A program made the position numbers and the translations under genes. This document shows positions 17,801 to 26,029 of a stretch of DNA of 57,936 nucleotides, piece by piece (position 1 is the first letter of the stretch; each line of letters opens with the position of its first letter). The DNA comes from an uncultured Gluconobacter sp. (GTDB taxonomy: Bacteria > Pseudomonadota > Alphaproteobacteria > Acetobacterales > Acetobacteraceae). The DNA is taken from assembly GCA_937880175.1 (NCBI GenBank), contig CALFLO010000094.1, positions 1-57,936 on the forward strand, in the 5' to 3' direction. The notes under the pieces were generated by a model. That model made no database searches and was not told where the DNA came from. It worked only from the letters and a program-made list of their open reading frames with translations.

Positions 17801-17910
17801 TTGATGATCTCGCGCAGGAAATTCTTGACGGCCGTGGGATAGCCGTTGGCGTTCACGATAGAGTTCGTTCAATGGATGAGGATAGCGATACCCCTATTGC
17901 AGCGGAGTAA
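14827..17910 (+). CDS. traU: DotO/IcmB/TraU hexameric ATPase
   Basis: A 1027-residue cytoplasmic ATPase of the VirB4-related type that energises the type IVB channel. A Walker A motif APPGGGKT lies at about residues 482-490, and an acidic beta-strand VIMIDLAEVAP (about 738-748) is the probable Walker B. The long N-terminal domain (1-400) matches the size of DotO, which is about 1009 residues in Legionella. The gene ends the TraR-IcmJ-DotO unit and is followed by a clear intrinsic terminator at 17920-17958. Confidence 0.88.
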   Translation: MAGYLSTLLAGLSLSLRQPLQAFCDVETTHDDHLVTKRGEYISVLRINGLRRMCTRQEIAELAEQQRIELQGVLEEKGHALVGWYLSDPDTALQEIDQLCLRSCRAIAIRQGLDLNDLLGERSKRWPNVMRSEVAYYVLWTRKGLLSREERKQVSEEQAATAKAFPNIGDTQRFALRSEIMLARHTAAVHRIEGALNGLDISCTLITPHDALRITREIVYRETAASKWKPSLIGDPLMPRLPDDPDATGPMPEGELWPSIPDQVFHSDADTIGGQLVNIGDYCYAPVDMELGPEDPRPFSELSATLGRKRIPWRSAMILESGGGAAFALKEVGAGFLAMLPGNEDIRRSFAALRTMREKQNHNSVRMRMSAATWAPIGEDAKLRRQASALSQAIEGWGNCKTTRVSGDPLEAAMGSVPTLSLGSTANPSLAPLGDAFTMMPWARSASPWQQGSILFRRPDGSIWPFDPTGGGLREAVVDIIVAPPGGGKTVISNTINLGLVLSSAALSGNGAKLPFIGKVDIGPGAQGFVSLLQAALGQERAHEAAYLKMQKTQGYEVNVFDLQLGLEYPLPLERVFLENFISLLATPLGKPPFEGMDHLVQDVIDEAYRLCTDVSGGEPKLYRSGTEPLVDAAIHHHNLTLPHHGGIDDPTWWRDVVNALIDVGDYRTAGIAQRHAVPVLQDLLRAARTPEISKRYEKIKIETGESLIDVFDRYIMNVIKNFPTLAAPTQLDMGDARVIMIDLAEVAPKGSAAADRQTALMYMLARHLIARNFFLHPEYADEPVMPAKMRDYHLARFTEMKEAVKRLDYDEWHRAESAPQVDAQAVRDAREGRKHGVQLGFISQRPRDFSDDLMGQSTGRWVLKKGDGKDAEQLISRWELTSASAWVVKNALPGPGRNGAPFFLQLNAAEGMYEVHLINVLGPIELWSFSSTPGDTALRSRLFKAIGSQMALRYLAAVFPGGSAMGEITRRRHSRINETGLSAEEAEIGVIDDLAQEILDGRGIAVGVHDRVRSMDEDSDTPIAAE

Positions 17911-17919
17911 AGGCTCGGG

Positions 17920-17958
17920 CGCTAAGGAAGTAATTCTATTTTTTCCTTAGCGTCATTT
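17920..17958 (+). terminator. Intrinsic terminator after dotO/traU
   Basis: CGCTAAGGAA (17920-17929) pairs perfectly with TTCCTTAGCG (17943-17952), followed by a T-run, ten bases after the stop. It separates the DotO unit from the DotD unit. Confidence 0.75.
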
Positions 17959-18000
17959 TTGTCAGAATAAATTTTCTAAAGCCTCAATTTTTTTAAACTG

Positions 18001-18011
18001 GTCGCATCATG
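18001..18011 (+). promoter_or_regulatory. Plasmid regulon motif copy 6 (GTCGCATCATG)
   Basis: Exact copy preceded by T7-AAACTG. It ends 36 bases before the DotD ATG and drives the longest unit, DotD to the DUF1173-like gene (about 9.3 kb). Confidence 0.8.
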
Positions 18012-18046
18012 AACGGTCATTCTGTTTTTCATAAACGGAGATGACC

Positions 18047-18505
18047 ATGAAAAAGACCTCCTTTCTGTATGCTACCCTCAGTATCGGGCTAACAGCCTGT
18101 TCTGGACACATAAAACCCGGCCCTATCGAAACGACTGGTATGGCCAGTCCGGAAGTGGCCTTACAACGTTCCATAGCCTCAACCACGGCAGATCTGCGCG
18201 AGCTTGGCACTGTCCGGACCGCACCTGCGGTTCCAGTCACAGACCAATCCAGTACACCCGATGATATTAACCGTCGAATTTGGTTCGCATGGAATGGACC
18301 ATTAAACGCCGGTGTTCGGAAGTTGGGTAAGGAAATCGGTTACACAGTAACCGTATTTGGCAAAAGCCACGACCTCACAGTGCAAACAAACAGTGTTGCC
18401 CCTGTGCTCGATATTCTCCGGTCATTCGGAGACCAAGCCGGAAATGCAGCCACAGTGCAGGTCGATCCCCTCCATCATCAGATCGCGGTGGTGTATCATG
18501 ATTAA
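18047..18505 (+). CDS. traH: DotD/TraH outer-membrane lipoprotein
   Basis: The 152-residue protein carries a lipoprotein signal with lipobox LTAC (C18) and a compact C-terminal alpha/beta domain (IRRIWFAWNGPLNAGVRKL region to the end), as in DotD/TraH. DotD is a lipoprotein that helps DotC insert DotH in the outer membrane. ATG at 18047 was preferred over 18041 because GGAG (18037-18040) is then correctly spaced. The end overlaps the DotC start by eight bases. Confidence 0.85.
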   Translation: MKKTSFLYATLSIGLTACSGHIKPGPIETTGMASPEVALQRSIASTTADLRELGTVRTAPAVPVTDQSSTPDDINRRIWFAWNGPLNAGVRKLGKEIGYTVTVFGKSHDLTVQTNSVAPVLDILRSFGDQAGNAATVQVDPLHHQIAVVYHD

Positions 18506-19532
18506 AACACCCTACTTCTCTCTTATGGCCTGCACCATGATGGTCGCTTTAGGGCAACCAGCTTTGGCCGCAGATACCGTCAAAGTTGATGGTCGCGTTA
18601 TCCCATTCAAATCGAGCACGCCGCCACCGGCAAAGAGCGGCACGCTGGTTCCAATGCCTCAACCCCCGCAACCAGCAGCGGATGATATTGAGCAAGCAGA
18701 ACCCGCCCTGGCCAATCCAATCAACAAACCCATTACGGGAGCCCAGGAACTCGACAAGATTGTTGGGGGCGATCGTCCACTCTCATTAGAGGCCCTGCAG
18801 AATACTCGCCCTAATGATCTTGAGTCCGATGGATTGAAGCCGGGTCGTAAAGAAGCTCTTCAGGAAGCAGCACATATCTATGGTGCGCAAGGAGGGCTTG
18901 CAGCACGAAGCTTTGCGATCAACGAAATGCTCCGTCGCTATGAAGACACGCTTGATAGCACTTACGATTTCCGCTCGCTGGTATTGCCCATTGGTGGCGG
19001 GCAGACCCTTATGCAACCCCCAATTGTCACCGAAGCCCAAATGGCATTCGCCCTCAACGGCACAGGGCAGGGCGCGCATGAAACCCAATGCGTTTTTGAA
19101 ATCACAAGAGAAGCACAACTGACATCAGCTCCCCCCAACTGGCGAACCTATCTCGTCAGATCTTGGCAGAAACCTCGGCATCCTGCCACTGCGGCTCTTC
19201 CAATGAACAAAAAGGAGGTTGGTTACTGGAATGACTGGGTCGCAGAAGGCTGGGCTTCCGGAGAAAAACAGGCCTCGGAAATCTTTCTATCCGATCTTTC
19301 ACGACTTCAGCGCGATATCGTGGGAATGGCGCGTTATCGGGTTCTGCTGGCCAATGGGCGAGTGGAAGAACCTCATGTCGTGTTCGAACACAAAGCTTCT
19401 GTCGGTGGAGGCGACACTCTACACGTAGGTGATCGGGTTGTACGGATTACCAGTCAGCCAGGTCTCCGGGGCCTGCGTCGTGATCGGGGCTATGGCTACA
19501 GCGCACCTCTCTACCCGGAGCGCTGCCGATGA
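18498..19532 (+). CDS. traI: DotC/TraI outer-membrane core protein
   Basis: 344 residues with an N-terminal export signal (MIKTPYFSLMACTMMVALGQ). LMAC at residues 8-11 could be a lipobox as in Legionella DotC, although an ordinary cleavage after PALA is also possible. The mature part contains a Pro-rich stretch and a globular domain with LEALQ, REALQEAAHIYGAQGGLAAR and WRTYLVRSW features typical of DotC. It sits between DotD and DotB, the conserved dotDCB order. The start at 18498 overlaps the end of DotD. Confidence 0.87.
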   Translation: MIKTPYFSLMACTMMVALGQPALAADTVKVDGRVIPFKSSTPPPAKSGTLVPMPQPPQPAADDIEQAEPALANPINKPITGAQELDKIVGGDRPLSLEALQNTRPNDLESDGLKPGRKEALQEAAHIYGAQGGLAARSFAINEMLRRYEDTLDSTYDFRSLVLPIGGGQTLMQPPIVTEAQMAFALNGTGQGAHETQCVFEITREAQLTSAPPNWRTYLVRSWQKPRHPATAALPMNKKEVGYWNDWVAEGWASGEKQASEIFLSDLSRLQRDIVGMARYRVLLANGRVEEPHVVFEHKASVGGGDTLHVGDRVVRITSQPGLRGLRRDRGYGYSAPLYPERCR

Positions 19533-20695
19533 ATTTCATCATGCCGCCGAAAGCTGAACGAGAAACGTGGCCAAATGAAGGACGTCCAGCCTATAGCTGG
19601 GTCGTCGAACGTCGCAAACATGCGCCAGGTCTCGATGATCTGCTCAAATGGGCTTATAGCCTCGGAGCCTCTCGCATTGATTTCAAGACAGGACATCCTG
19701 TCACTATCATGGTTCATGGGAAGGTTCTTTTTGCGACACGCCATTCTACGGACGATTTCGCGATATCGGACATTGTCAGCCATATGTATGCGCAGGACGG
19801 CATGTCGATGCTGGCCATCTACCACGATCTCGACAGCGCATATTCAGTATCACTGAACCGTCGTGAAACTCTACGGTTCCGTGTGAACTTCACCCCTTGT
19901 GAGGTCATGCGAGGACAGGGCGTGAATATCGTCATGCGTCCATTTCCTTCCCGTCCGCCCAGTCTTGAATCCCAATTGGTCGAACCTGAGGTTCTGGCCA
20001 GTAATGACATCGTATCTGGCATGAAATTGATCGGGGGTGTCACCGGGTCAGGTAAAACGTCACTCGCCTTTGCTTTGGCAGAAGAAAAAGTCATGCGGCC
20101 TAATGCAAATTGTAACATTGCTACGGGCGAACATCCTATTGAGTTCCTGATGGACTATATCCGATCACCAACAGGATCAAAGATTACCCAGACGCCTATC
20201 CATCCCCCGCACATGACATTTGCCAAATTTGTGCGCGGCACAACCCGACGCGAAATGACCGAACTGATTGTCGGCGAGTGCCGCGATAGCGAAACCATGG
20301 ACGCCGCAATCAACTGCGCCATCACCGGCGGTATTCTTGGCACAACAATCCACGCGGACAATGTGGGACTGATGATGCAGAGGGCCGTATCACTCTGTGC
20401 CCGCGAAGAGCGCGACAACCTTGTCTCTGCCCTCGCTCAGTCAATGCGTTTCTGTCTGAATCAACGTCTTCTTCCACGTAAAGGAGGAGGACGTGTCGCG
20501 ATCCGTGAATTCCTGACTTTTGATCGCGACCTTCGCTTTAAACTTATGCGCACAGATCCTCAATGCTGGCCTGAGTTCATCAACGATGTGCTGAAAACAG
20601 ATGGGCAAAGTTTCGCACGCGCCATTGAGGCCCGGCTTGAGCAGGATCTGATCACCGAAGAGGTCGCACTCATGGCAAAAAGGAGAGATGACTGA
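19529..20695 (+). CDS. traJ: DotB/TraJ secretion ATPase
   Basis: The 388-residue protein is a PilT/VirB11-like hexameric ATPase. A Walker A GGVTGSGKTS lies at about 169-178, an Asp box region ATGEHPIEF at about 198-206, and a His box with TTIHADN near residue 273. It provides energy for the type IVB channel. It overlaps DotC by four bases (ATGA) and the IcmT gene by one (TGATG at 20693-20697). Confidence 0.9.
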   Translation: MNFIMPPKAERETWPNEGRPAYSWVVERRKHAPGLDDLLKWAYSLGASRIDFKTGHPVTIMVHGKVLFATRHSTDDFAISDIVSHMYAQDGMSMLAIYHDLDSAYSVSLNRRETLRFRVNFTPCEVMRGQGVNIVMRPFPSRPPSLESQLVEPEVLASNDIVSGMKLIGGVTGSGKTSLAFALAEEKVMRPNANCNIATGEHPIEFLMDYIRSPTGSKITQTPIHPPHMTFAKFVRGTTRREMTELIVGECRDSETMDAAINCAITGGILGTTIHADNVGLMMQRAVSLCAREERDNLVSALAQSMRFCLNQRLLPRKGGGRVAIREFLTFDRDLRFKLMRTDPQCWPEFINDVLKTDGQSFARAIEARLEQDLITEEVALMAKRRDD

Positions 20696-20943
20696 TGTGG
20701 CGTGGAACCGGATTACCAGTACGATTTCTAATCCTGGATGCCCGGAGCTGTCTGCCTATCTTGCTGGCAGTTTTGCATTGGAGCTGGACGACGCTGATCA
20801 TTGGCGTGGTGGGAACGGTATTTTTTGGTACGATTTCGTTCCTCGGTCTGACTCTTCCTGCTGCCCTGCGCACTGGCCGCCGGTGGCTCATTGGGAGAAG
20901 GCGCACAGCCCGCCCGACATGGAACCGCAGGAGATACTCATGA
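20695..20943 (+). CDS. traK: IcmT/TraK family small membrane protein
   Basis: 82 residues beginning MWRGTGLPVRFLILDARSCL with two hydrophobic helices (about 19-33 and 35-54) and a basic tail. The N-terminal W-R-x-T-x-x-P-x-R-F-x-x-x-D-A-R pattern is characteristic of IcmT/TraK. It directly follows DotB, as in Legionella and IncI plasmids, and overlaps both neighbours (one and four bases). An overlapping frame starting at 20688 is a shadow in this stretch. Confidence 0.85.
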   Translation: MWRGTGLPVRFLILDARSCLPILLAVLHWSWTTLIIGVVGTVFFGTISFLGLTLPAALRTGRRWLIGRRRTARPTWNRRRYS

Positions 20944-21374
20944 GCATCTCATTCTCTGCTGTAAGGGTTGATGATGTAGCGCAGTCAGTCATGTCTCTTC
21001 TGTCCGAACTTGAGCAACCTGTCATCGTGGTGGATCGCTCGACGGGACAGGAAGCAGCTATCAGTCATGAGGAAATTGCCCGTGCAGATGGCTATCTGCC
21101 GGTCATCGTTGTGGCGGCCGAGGCTCTGTGGTTTGACCTGACCGGCACTGGTTTTGGGCTTGATGTGCGGGAAAATCCTGAGGCAACACTCGGCTATACT
21201 TTGAACAGTATCAGGGCAGGTTCCTGGTCGGTTGTAATGCTTTGCATCTTCGACCTTTTTGAGGCTCTTGCCCTGCAGGGTGAGACACTCTGCCTCAATG
21301 ATCTTGTCGAACTCTGGGGCAATGCGCGGTCGCGGCTGCAGACAGTCCCTGTTGTACTACAGAAAGCAAGCTGA
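20940..21374 (+). CDS. Hypothetical protein of the DotB-DotL unit
   Basis: 144 residues, no signal peptide, with one moderately hydrophobic segment near 95-112 (WSVVMLCIFDLFEALAL). The start at 20940 is fixed by AGGAG and an ATGA overlap with the IcmT stop. Its stop overlaps the transglycosylase start (TGATG). The tight coupling on both sides argues it is a real part of the transfer unit. I see no recognisable domain. Confidence 0.7.
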   Translation: MSISFSAVRVDDVAQSVMSLLSELEQPVIVVDRSTGQEAAISHEEIARADGYLPVIVVAAEALWFDLTGTGFGLDVRENPEATLGYTLNSIRAGSWSVVMLCIFDLFEALALQGETLCLNDLVELWGNARSRLQTVPVVLQKAS

Positions 21375-21892
21375 TGATGAAATATCTCGCTCATGTTGGG
21401 TTCACTGCTCTGGGTTTAGTCCTCGCACACCCCTGTTACGCTCAGACAGCCCAGGACGATGCTTTTGTGCAAGGTCAACGGGTCCAAGCGTGTCTTTCCG
21501 CGGCTGCCTCAAACGCCCATGTACCTTCAGGGGTTCTTCTTGTCTTGCTCTATGTCGAAGACGGACGCCCTGGGAAAATCAGCACAAACACAAATGGGAC
21601 TGTCGATCTCGGGCCTATGCAGGTCAACTCAACATGGGTGCGCAAAGTAGCAGAACATTGGCACAGCACACCTCAGCACGCGTATAACGCCTTACGCGAT
21701 AATGTCTGCGCGAACATCGAAGCAGGAAGCTGGATCCTCGGTCAGGCTCTCGCCGAGACGCATGGTGATCTCTGGCAGGCTGTTGCGTATTACCACTCAC
21801 ATACGCCCCGTTATGGTGAAGCCTATCTGCGGCGATTTTACCATATCGCTACAGACATGATGGTGCACGCTCGCAAAGGCCGTGCATCATGA
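21374..21892 (+). CDS. Periplasmic lytic transglycosylase of the transfer unit
   Basis: A 172-residue exported enzyme (signal ending near CYAQ, residue 24). The SLT/lysozyme-like fold is visible: catalytic Glu at E62 in LLYVEDGRPG, followed by the GPMQVNSTW motif and, later, the WQAVAYYHSHTPRYGEAY motif. It would open peptidoglycan locally so that the DotC-DotD-DotH-DotG channel can be inserted, like VirB1 or IpgF. Two start codons are possible (21374 and 21377). It overlaps DotM by four bases. Confidence 0.85.
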   Translation: MMKYLAHVGFTALGLVLAHPCYAQTAQDDAFVQGQRVQACLSAAASNAHVPSGVLLVLLYVEDGRPGKISTNTNGTVDLGPMQVNSTWVRKVAEHWHSTPQHAYNALRDNVCANIEAGSWILGQALAETHGDLWQAVAYYHSHTPRYGEAYLRRFYHIATDMMVHARKGRAS

Positions 21893-23037
21893 GCTCCAGC
21901 AGCACCCCATGGTCATCTAGCGATGACTACGCCCTGTTTTCCTTGATCGCTATCGTTGTAGGTGGAGCCGGGCTGTCTTATGTGGTGTGGTCCAATTGGC
22001 ACGCTGAGATTTCGCTTTTCTATATCCGGCTTCTCGTGTGGCAGATTGATTTTCTCCACTTGCACTCGCTGCCCATCGTTGAGCTCCGTAAACAACTTGT
22101 CGCAGCATCATGGTCTCCGGGTCACGTCAGAGCCATCCAGCTCTGGTATGGGCTGATGATTCTTGGGGGTGCCCTACGTTGGCCGGCTGCCATCTTTATC
22201 GCGGCTCTGGGTGTAACCTGTATTGTCAGGGCCGCTCCCGGTCGGTTTGCAAAAGCTCTTGATCTGGAAGGGCTGATCGAAGTGCAGGCCCGCATGTTTC
22301 CAACCTTACGCGGCTTTGCGGACCGTCGATTGACCAAACTCGTCGCCCCGGCTGCTGGCATGCCCCGTCCAGCTGATCCTGCATTACATGCTCATGAGTG
22401 GCGGCAACGGTTTGCGTCAGACCGGAACGGTAAATTCAGCGAGGCAGGAGCCGTTTCGGCGTTTACAGCACAATTGGGCAGGCACTGGACAGGGCTGGAG
22501 GCTGCCACTCCCGTCGAACGTGTGCTGTTTGCCGCCTTTTTTGCGCACTACAACCAAGAACGATCTGAGGCCATGGAACTTCTTGGGCGGCTTTCTGAAA
22601 GTCTCAGAAAAAGTGGTCTGGACGGTCCAGAAGGCCCGAAAGAAGCCCTCACTGTTCCCGATGAAATCGTGGCCATAGCTGATGAAAAGCTGAACATTCC
22701 CGGTGTTGGTGCAAAAATAGACGCCATATGCGCCCGCAATGGTTGGACGACAACGGCCCTCATGACGTTGCTGACTGAAGCTCGGCGGAAGGCCGGAGTT
22801 CTTGCTCCCCCGGCTTTTGCCATCGTCAAACTGGTTGATCGCCCTCTTTGGTATGCCCTGCACTCACTGGGTTTTCCACATGAGCGGCCTGAAGAAGACG
22901 TTCACCCCAACCCACGCATTGAAGCTGCTGGTGCCCGTGCTCACTGGGAAGCCGAACGCAAGGCACGGCGTCCAATATACACCCCTGCTGTCTCAGTTGC
23001 TGTCGCAACTCTCCAAAAAAACTCCGACAAAGTTTGA
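21889..23037 (+). CDS. trbA: DotM/IcmP/TrbA coupling-complex membrane protein
   Basis: A 382-residue protein with two or three N-terminal membrane helices (about 15-32, 78-100) and a large cytoplasmic helical domain to the C-terminus. This is the DotM/IcmP (TrbA in IncI) architecture. DotM works with DotL and IcmJ/DotN in substrate recruitment. It lies one gene before DotL, separated by a 208-residue membrane protein, instead of directly adjacent as in many relatives. Confidence 0.82.
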   Translation: MSSSSTPWSSSDDYALFSLIAIVVGGAGLSYVVWSNWHAEISLFYIRLLVWQIDFLHLHSLPIVELRKQLVAASWSPGHVRAIQLWYGLMILGGALRWPAAIFIAALGVTCIVRAAPGRFAKALDLEGLIEVQARMFPTLRGFADRRLTKLVAPAAGMPRPADPALHAHEWRQRFASDRNGKFSEAGAVSAFTAQLGRHWTGLEAATPVERVLFAAFFAHYNQERSEAMELLGRLSESLRKSGLDGPEGPKEALTVPDEIVAIADEKLNIPGVGAKIDAICARNGWTTTALMTLLTEARRKAGVLAPPAFAIVKLVDRPLWYALHSLGFPHERPEEDVHPNPRIEAAGARAHWEAERKARRPIYTPAVSVAVATLQKNSDKV

Positions 23038-23049
23038 AGGACAACCATC

Positions 23050-23676
23050 ATGACGACCATCACAATTGAAACCGAAGGCCAGACCCCTATCGTTATTACT
23101 GTCGGCAATGCCGGCTCTACGACTGCGGAAAGACAGTCCCATCTGAGGGATCAACAGCTCCTTTCCATTTCTCCGCCTGCCCCTCTCCCAGAGACTCCCT
23201 CAAAAGTCTCAGCAGCACCTTCGGGATGGAAAAATCGTGTGAGAACATACGTACCGGGCGTAGCACTCGGTGTTCTCGCAGCTATTGTCATCATGAATTC
23301 AAGAGCGCCCCAGGTCCCAACTCCCATGATGCCGGATTCAGGCAGCACCATGCCCCAGCAACCCCTGCTTCCGCCTCTTTCTGGTGGCCCGATTGGAATC
23401 GCCTCTCCTTCAGGCGGGTATGGGCCAGACGGCAGTGAACGACCAAGAAGTGTCAATGAAACCGTCCGCGATACCCAGCGGGCTATCGCATCAGATCGCA
23501 TGGGCATGCCCCCACAGGAAGCTGGAGGCCAAGGTGGAGCGCAAAATCAGGGCGGAGCCCCAACGGCAGGTGTCGCTCCCGCAATCAAAGGCGCCCCGGT
23601 CGTAGGGATGCCCCAGACGGCAGGATCCGAAAGCAGCGGCAAAGGAAACGCTTCACCATTCGGTTTGGAGCCCTGA
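23050..23676 (+). CDS. Bitopic membrane protein between DotM and DotL
   Basis: 208 residues with one membrane segment at about 69-83 (VPGVALGVLAAIVIMN). A cytoplasmic head of ~65 residues and a long Pro/Gly/Gln-rich, low-complexity tail (rich in GG, PQ and AP) flank it. It is placed between two coupling-complex genes and ends one base before DotL, so it may be an adaptor of that complex, comparable in position only to TrbB. No domain recognised. Confidence 0.65.
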   Translation: MTTITIETEGQTPIVITVGNAGSTTAERQSHLRDQQLLSISPPAPLPETPSKVSAAPSGWKNRVRTYVPGVALGVLAAIVIMNSRAPQVPTPMMPDSGSTMPQQPLLPPLSGGPIGIASPSGGYGPDGSERPRSVNETVRDTQRAIASDRMGMPPQEAGGQGGAQNQGGAPTAGVAPAIKGAPVVGMPQTAGSESSGKGNASPFGLEP

Positions 23677-23677
23677 G

Positions 23678-26029
23678 ATGGCTAAACGTCAGATTGGTGG
23701 TCCACTCGGCCACCAACAAATCAAACGGGGAGCGACTTACCGCGATACGCGCCCCCTGTTCGAGCGTTTTACGGCAGAAATGCGGACCTCTTCATCAGGT
23801 TTTGTTATCCTGATCGTGGCCGGATTGAGTTGGTTTGTCCCTGCCCTCATCGGACTGACACTTCCTGTCGTGATCTGTCTGACATGCTGGGTTATCACAC
23901 GTCGGCCCGTACTCCCCTTCCATTTGCCCCGCTATTCAGGGCTGCCTGATGAACATGATCTTGATCCCAGTACCCGCAAACCAAAAAAAGCAGGCGGTAT
24001 CATCTATCTCGGCACCGATGCGCATACAGGTCAGCAGCTTTGGTTTTCCTCAGATGCTGGCCGACAGCATGCCGCAATGCCCGGAACAACGGGGGCAGGG
24101 AAAACGACATCTGCGCTCTCTCTCATGGCTAATCCCCTCTCGCACGGATCGGGATTTCTGCTCATCGACGGCAAAGGTGACAACACGGTTTACGGCGATG
24201 TTGCCGCCCTTCTCAGGCGCTATGGACTGGATGATCAGCTTCTCACGCTCAATCTGCTGACGGCCAGCTCGATCAGGGAATCAAATACGTTTAATCCATT
24301 CGCGACGGGAAATGCTGACGCCATCCGCGAAATGCTGGTCAGTCAGTTGGGCGAACCTGTCGCCAATGACGCCAACGGCGTCTTTCGTGATCGTGCAGTC
24401 AATCTCATCGGGACTTTAACGCCTGCATTGGTCTGGATGCGGGACCGGCATAGTATCTCAATCAATATCGAGACCATTCGTTTCGCAACAGAACTCCGCT
24501 GGCTTGCAACGCTCGCACGCCATAAAATCTTCCTTGTCCGCAACCCCGGTCAGCCACAGCCTATCAAGATTCCCGTCCCTGACATTCCTGACGATGTTCT
24601 TTACCCATTTCAGGCTTATTTGGGTGAGCTACCCGGCTACGATATCGGACTTGAATGGAACCAGCAGAAAGAAAGCCGTCCTTCTGAGCAACATGGTTTC
24701 GCAACCATGTATTTCTCTAAAATCTTCACCCAGTTCGCCGTTTCACTTGGCCATATTTTCAAATGCGAAAACGGTGATATCGACATGCGTGATGTGGTGC
24801 TGAACCGCCGCGTTCTGGTCGTTATTCTACCGTCACTGGAAAACTCGTCTGACACACTGGCCGGCCTTGGTAAGATTATAGTGGCATCAGTGCGAGCCGT
24901 TATGGCGCAACTCTTAGGCGCACGTCTTAACGGGCCTGCATCAGAGATCTTCAAGCTCAAGGCAGGATCAGGGGACGCACCCTATCAATTCTTCTTTGAC
25001 GAACTCAGCGCCTACGCCACAGATGGCATGGACCGGATGCTTGCTATGGGGCGTGGGCTAAACTGTATGTTCTGGTTGGGCTTTCAGGATCTGCCTGGCC
25101 TGACAAGCCGTATAGGTGACAAGGCGTTTACATTGCTCGGCAACGCCAACCTGACCCACGCTATGCGTCTGCAGGATGCTATGCGGACACGTGAATGGAT
25201 TGAAAAACAGTCCGACCGGGTAGAAGTCACTCAGGCTACACACTTTGAGGGGAATTCAGCAGGCAGTTATCGAGAAGGGCGAGGTGCGGAAATCAGGGAG
25301 GTCGCCCGCATCCCTTGGGCCGATCTCCAGTCTCTGATTGAAGGTGAGGCAATAACGATGTTCGGCGGCCGTGTCGTCCATTCAAAAACATTCTTTGCCG
25401 CGGTAAATGGCCGGAGTGGAGAAATCCGCACGGCACAGCCTGTCATGTTGTCTGCACCTTTGGTTTTAGACGGAAGCGCACCTGACGATGAAACGCGTGC
25501 TGTTTTGGAAACCATAGAGAACGGGAGCTATCGTTCCGAACTCCATGCTCCCGTGAGAGAACCGGCCTTTGAGCGTCTTGTTGCAGAAGTTAAATCTGCT
25601 GGCAGCACACCTGCGTCAATTGAAGCAAAATTTCCGCTCATTGCCCAGGCGACAGTCGGGTTGTCCGTGGAGGCAATACCTGGAAATGACAATACCCTGA
25701 TAAACTTCCCATCGCGGCGGCCGGAAGAAGAAAAGACACCGTTTACGCTCATGCTCCGTGATGCGGCCATGAACCCGAAGCCTGGGTATGAGAAAATACC
25801 TTCTCCCCGCCCGCCCCTTGATGGCGTTCTTCTTGGAACACTAGATGCGATTGAACGGGCAATTGATCCAAGACCAGGCATTGGCCGTAAGCAGGCACTT
25901 CTGCTGCTTGGGGTACGCGATCGTGTGATTGACGCGCAAAAGCGCTACGAGGATGATATATCCTCACCAATGGATCACCAAGAACTGGCACGTCAGATAC
26001 ATAAGCTTTCGAAAAGGCTCGTTGCATGA
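23678..26029 (+). CDS. trbC: DotL/IcmO/TrbC type IV coupling protein
   Basis: The 783-residue protein has two N-terminal membrane helices (about 36-70), a Walker A PGTTGAGKT at about 134-143 and a Walker B strand FFFDELSAY starting near 438. It is therefore a VirD4/TraG-superfamily ATPase, the receptor that passes relaxosome DNA to the channel. The C-terminal ~200 residues are the variable region used in DotL for adaptor binding. It is in one unit with DotM and overlaps the next gene by four bases. Confidence 0.9.
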   Translation: MAKRQIGGPLGHQQIKRGATYRDTRPLFERFTAEMRTSSSGFVILIVAGLSWFVPALIGLTLPVVICLTCWVITRRPVLPFHLPRYSGLPDEHDLDPSTRKPKKAGGIIYLGTDAHTGQQLWFSSDAGRQHAAMPGTTGAGKTTSALSLMANPLSHGSGFLLIDGKGDNTVYGDVAALLRRYGLDDQLLTLNLLTASSIRESNTFNPFATGNADAIREMLVSQLGEPVANDANGVFRDRAVNLIGTLTPALVWMRDRHSISINIETIRFATELRWLATLARHKIFLVRNPGQPQPIKIPVPDIPDDVLYPFQAYLGELPGYDIGLEWNQQKESRPSEQHGFATMYFSKIFTQFAVSLGHIFKCENGDIDMRDVVLNRRVLVVILPSLENSSDTLAGLGKIIVASVRAVMAQLLGARLNGPASEIFKLKAGSGDAPYQFFFDELSAYATDGMDRMLAMGRGLNCMFWLGFQDLPGLTSRIGDKAFTLLGNANLTHAMRLQDAMRTREWIEKQSDRVEVTQATHFEGNSAGSYREGRGAEIREVARIPWADLQSLIEGEAITMFGGRVVHSKTFFAAVNGRSGEIRTAQPVMLSAPLVLDGSAPDDETRAVLETIENGSYRSELHAPVREPAFERLVAEVKSAGSTPASIEAKFPLIAQATVGLSVEAIPGNDNTLINFPSRRPEEEKTPFTLMLRDAAMNPKPGYEKIPSPRPPLDGVLLGTLDAIERAIDPRPGIGRKQALLLLGVRDRVIDAQKRYEDDISSPMDHQELARQIHKLSKRLVA

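Noticed and set aside
20688..20939. Overlapping frame upstream of the 144-residue gene
   Set aside because: The IcmT/TraK gene is clearly encoded in the other frame here, and the Shine-Dalgarno at 20929-20933 marks the real start at 20940.
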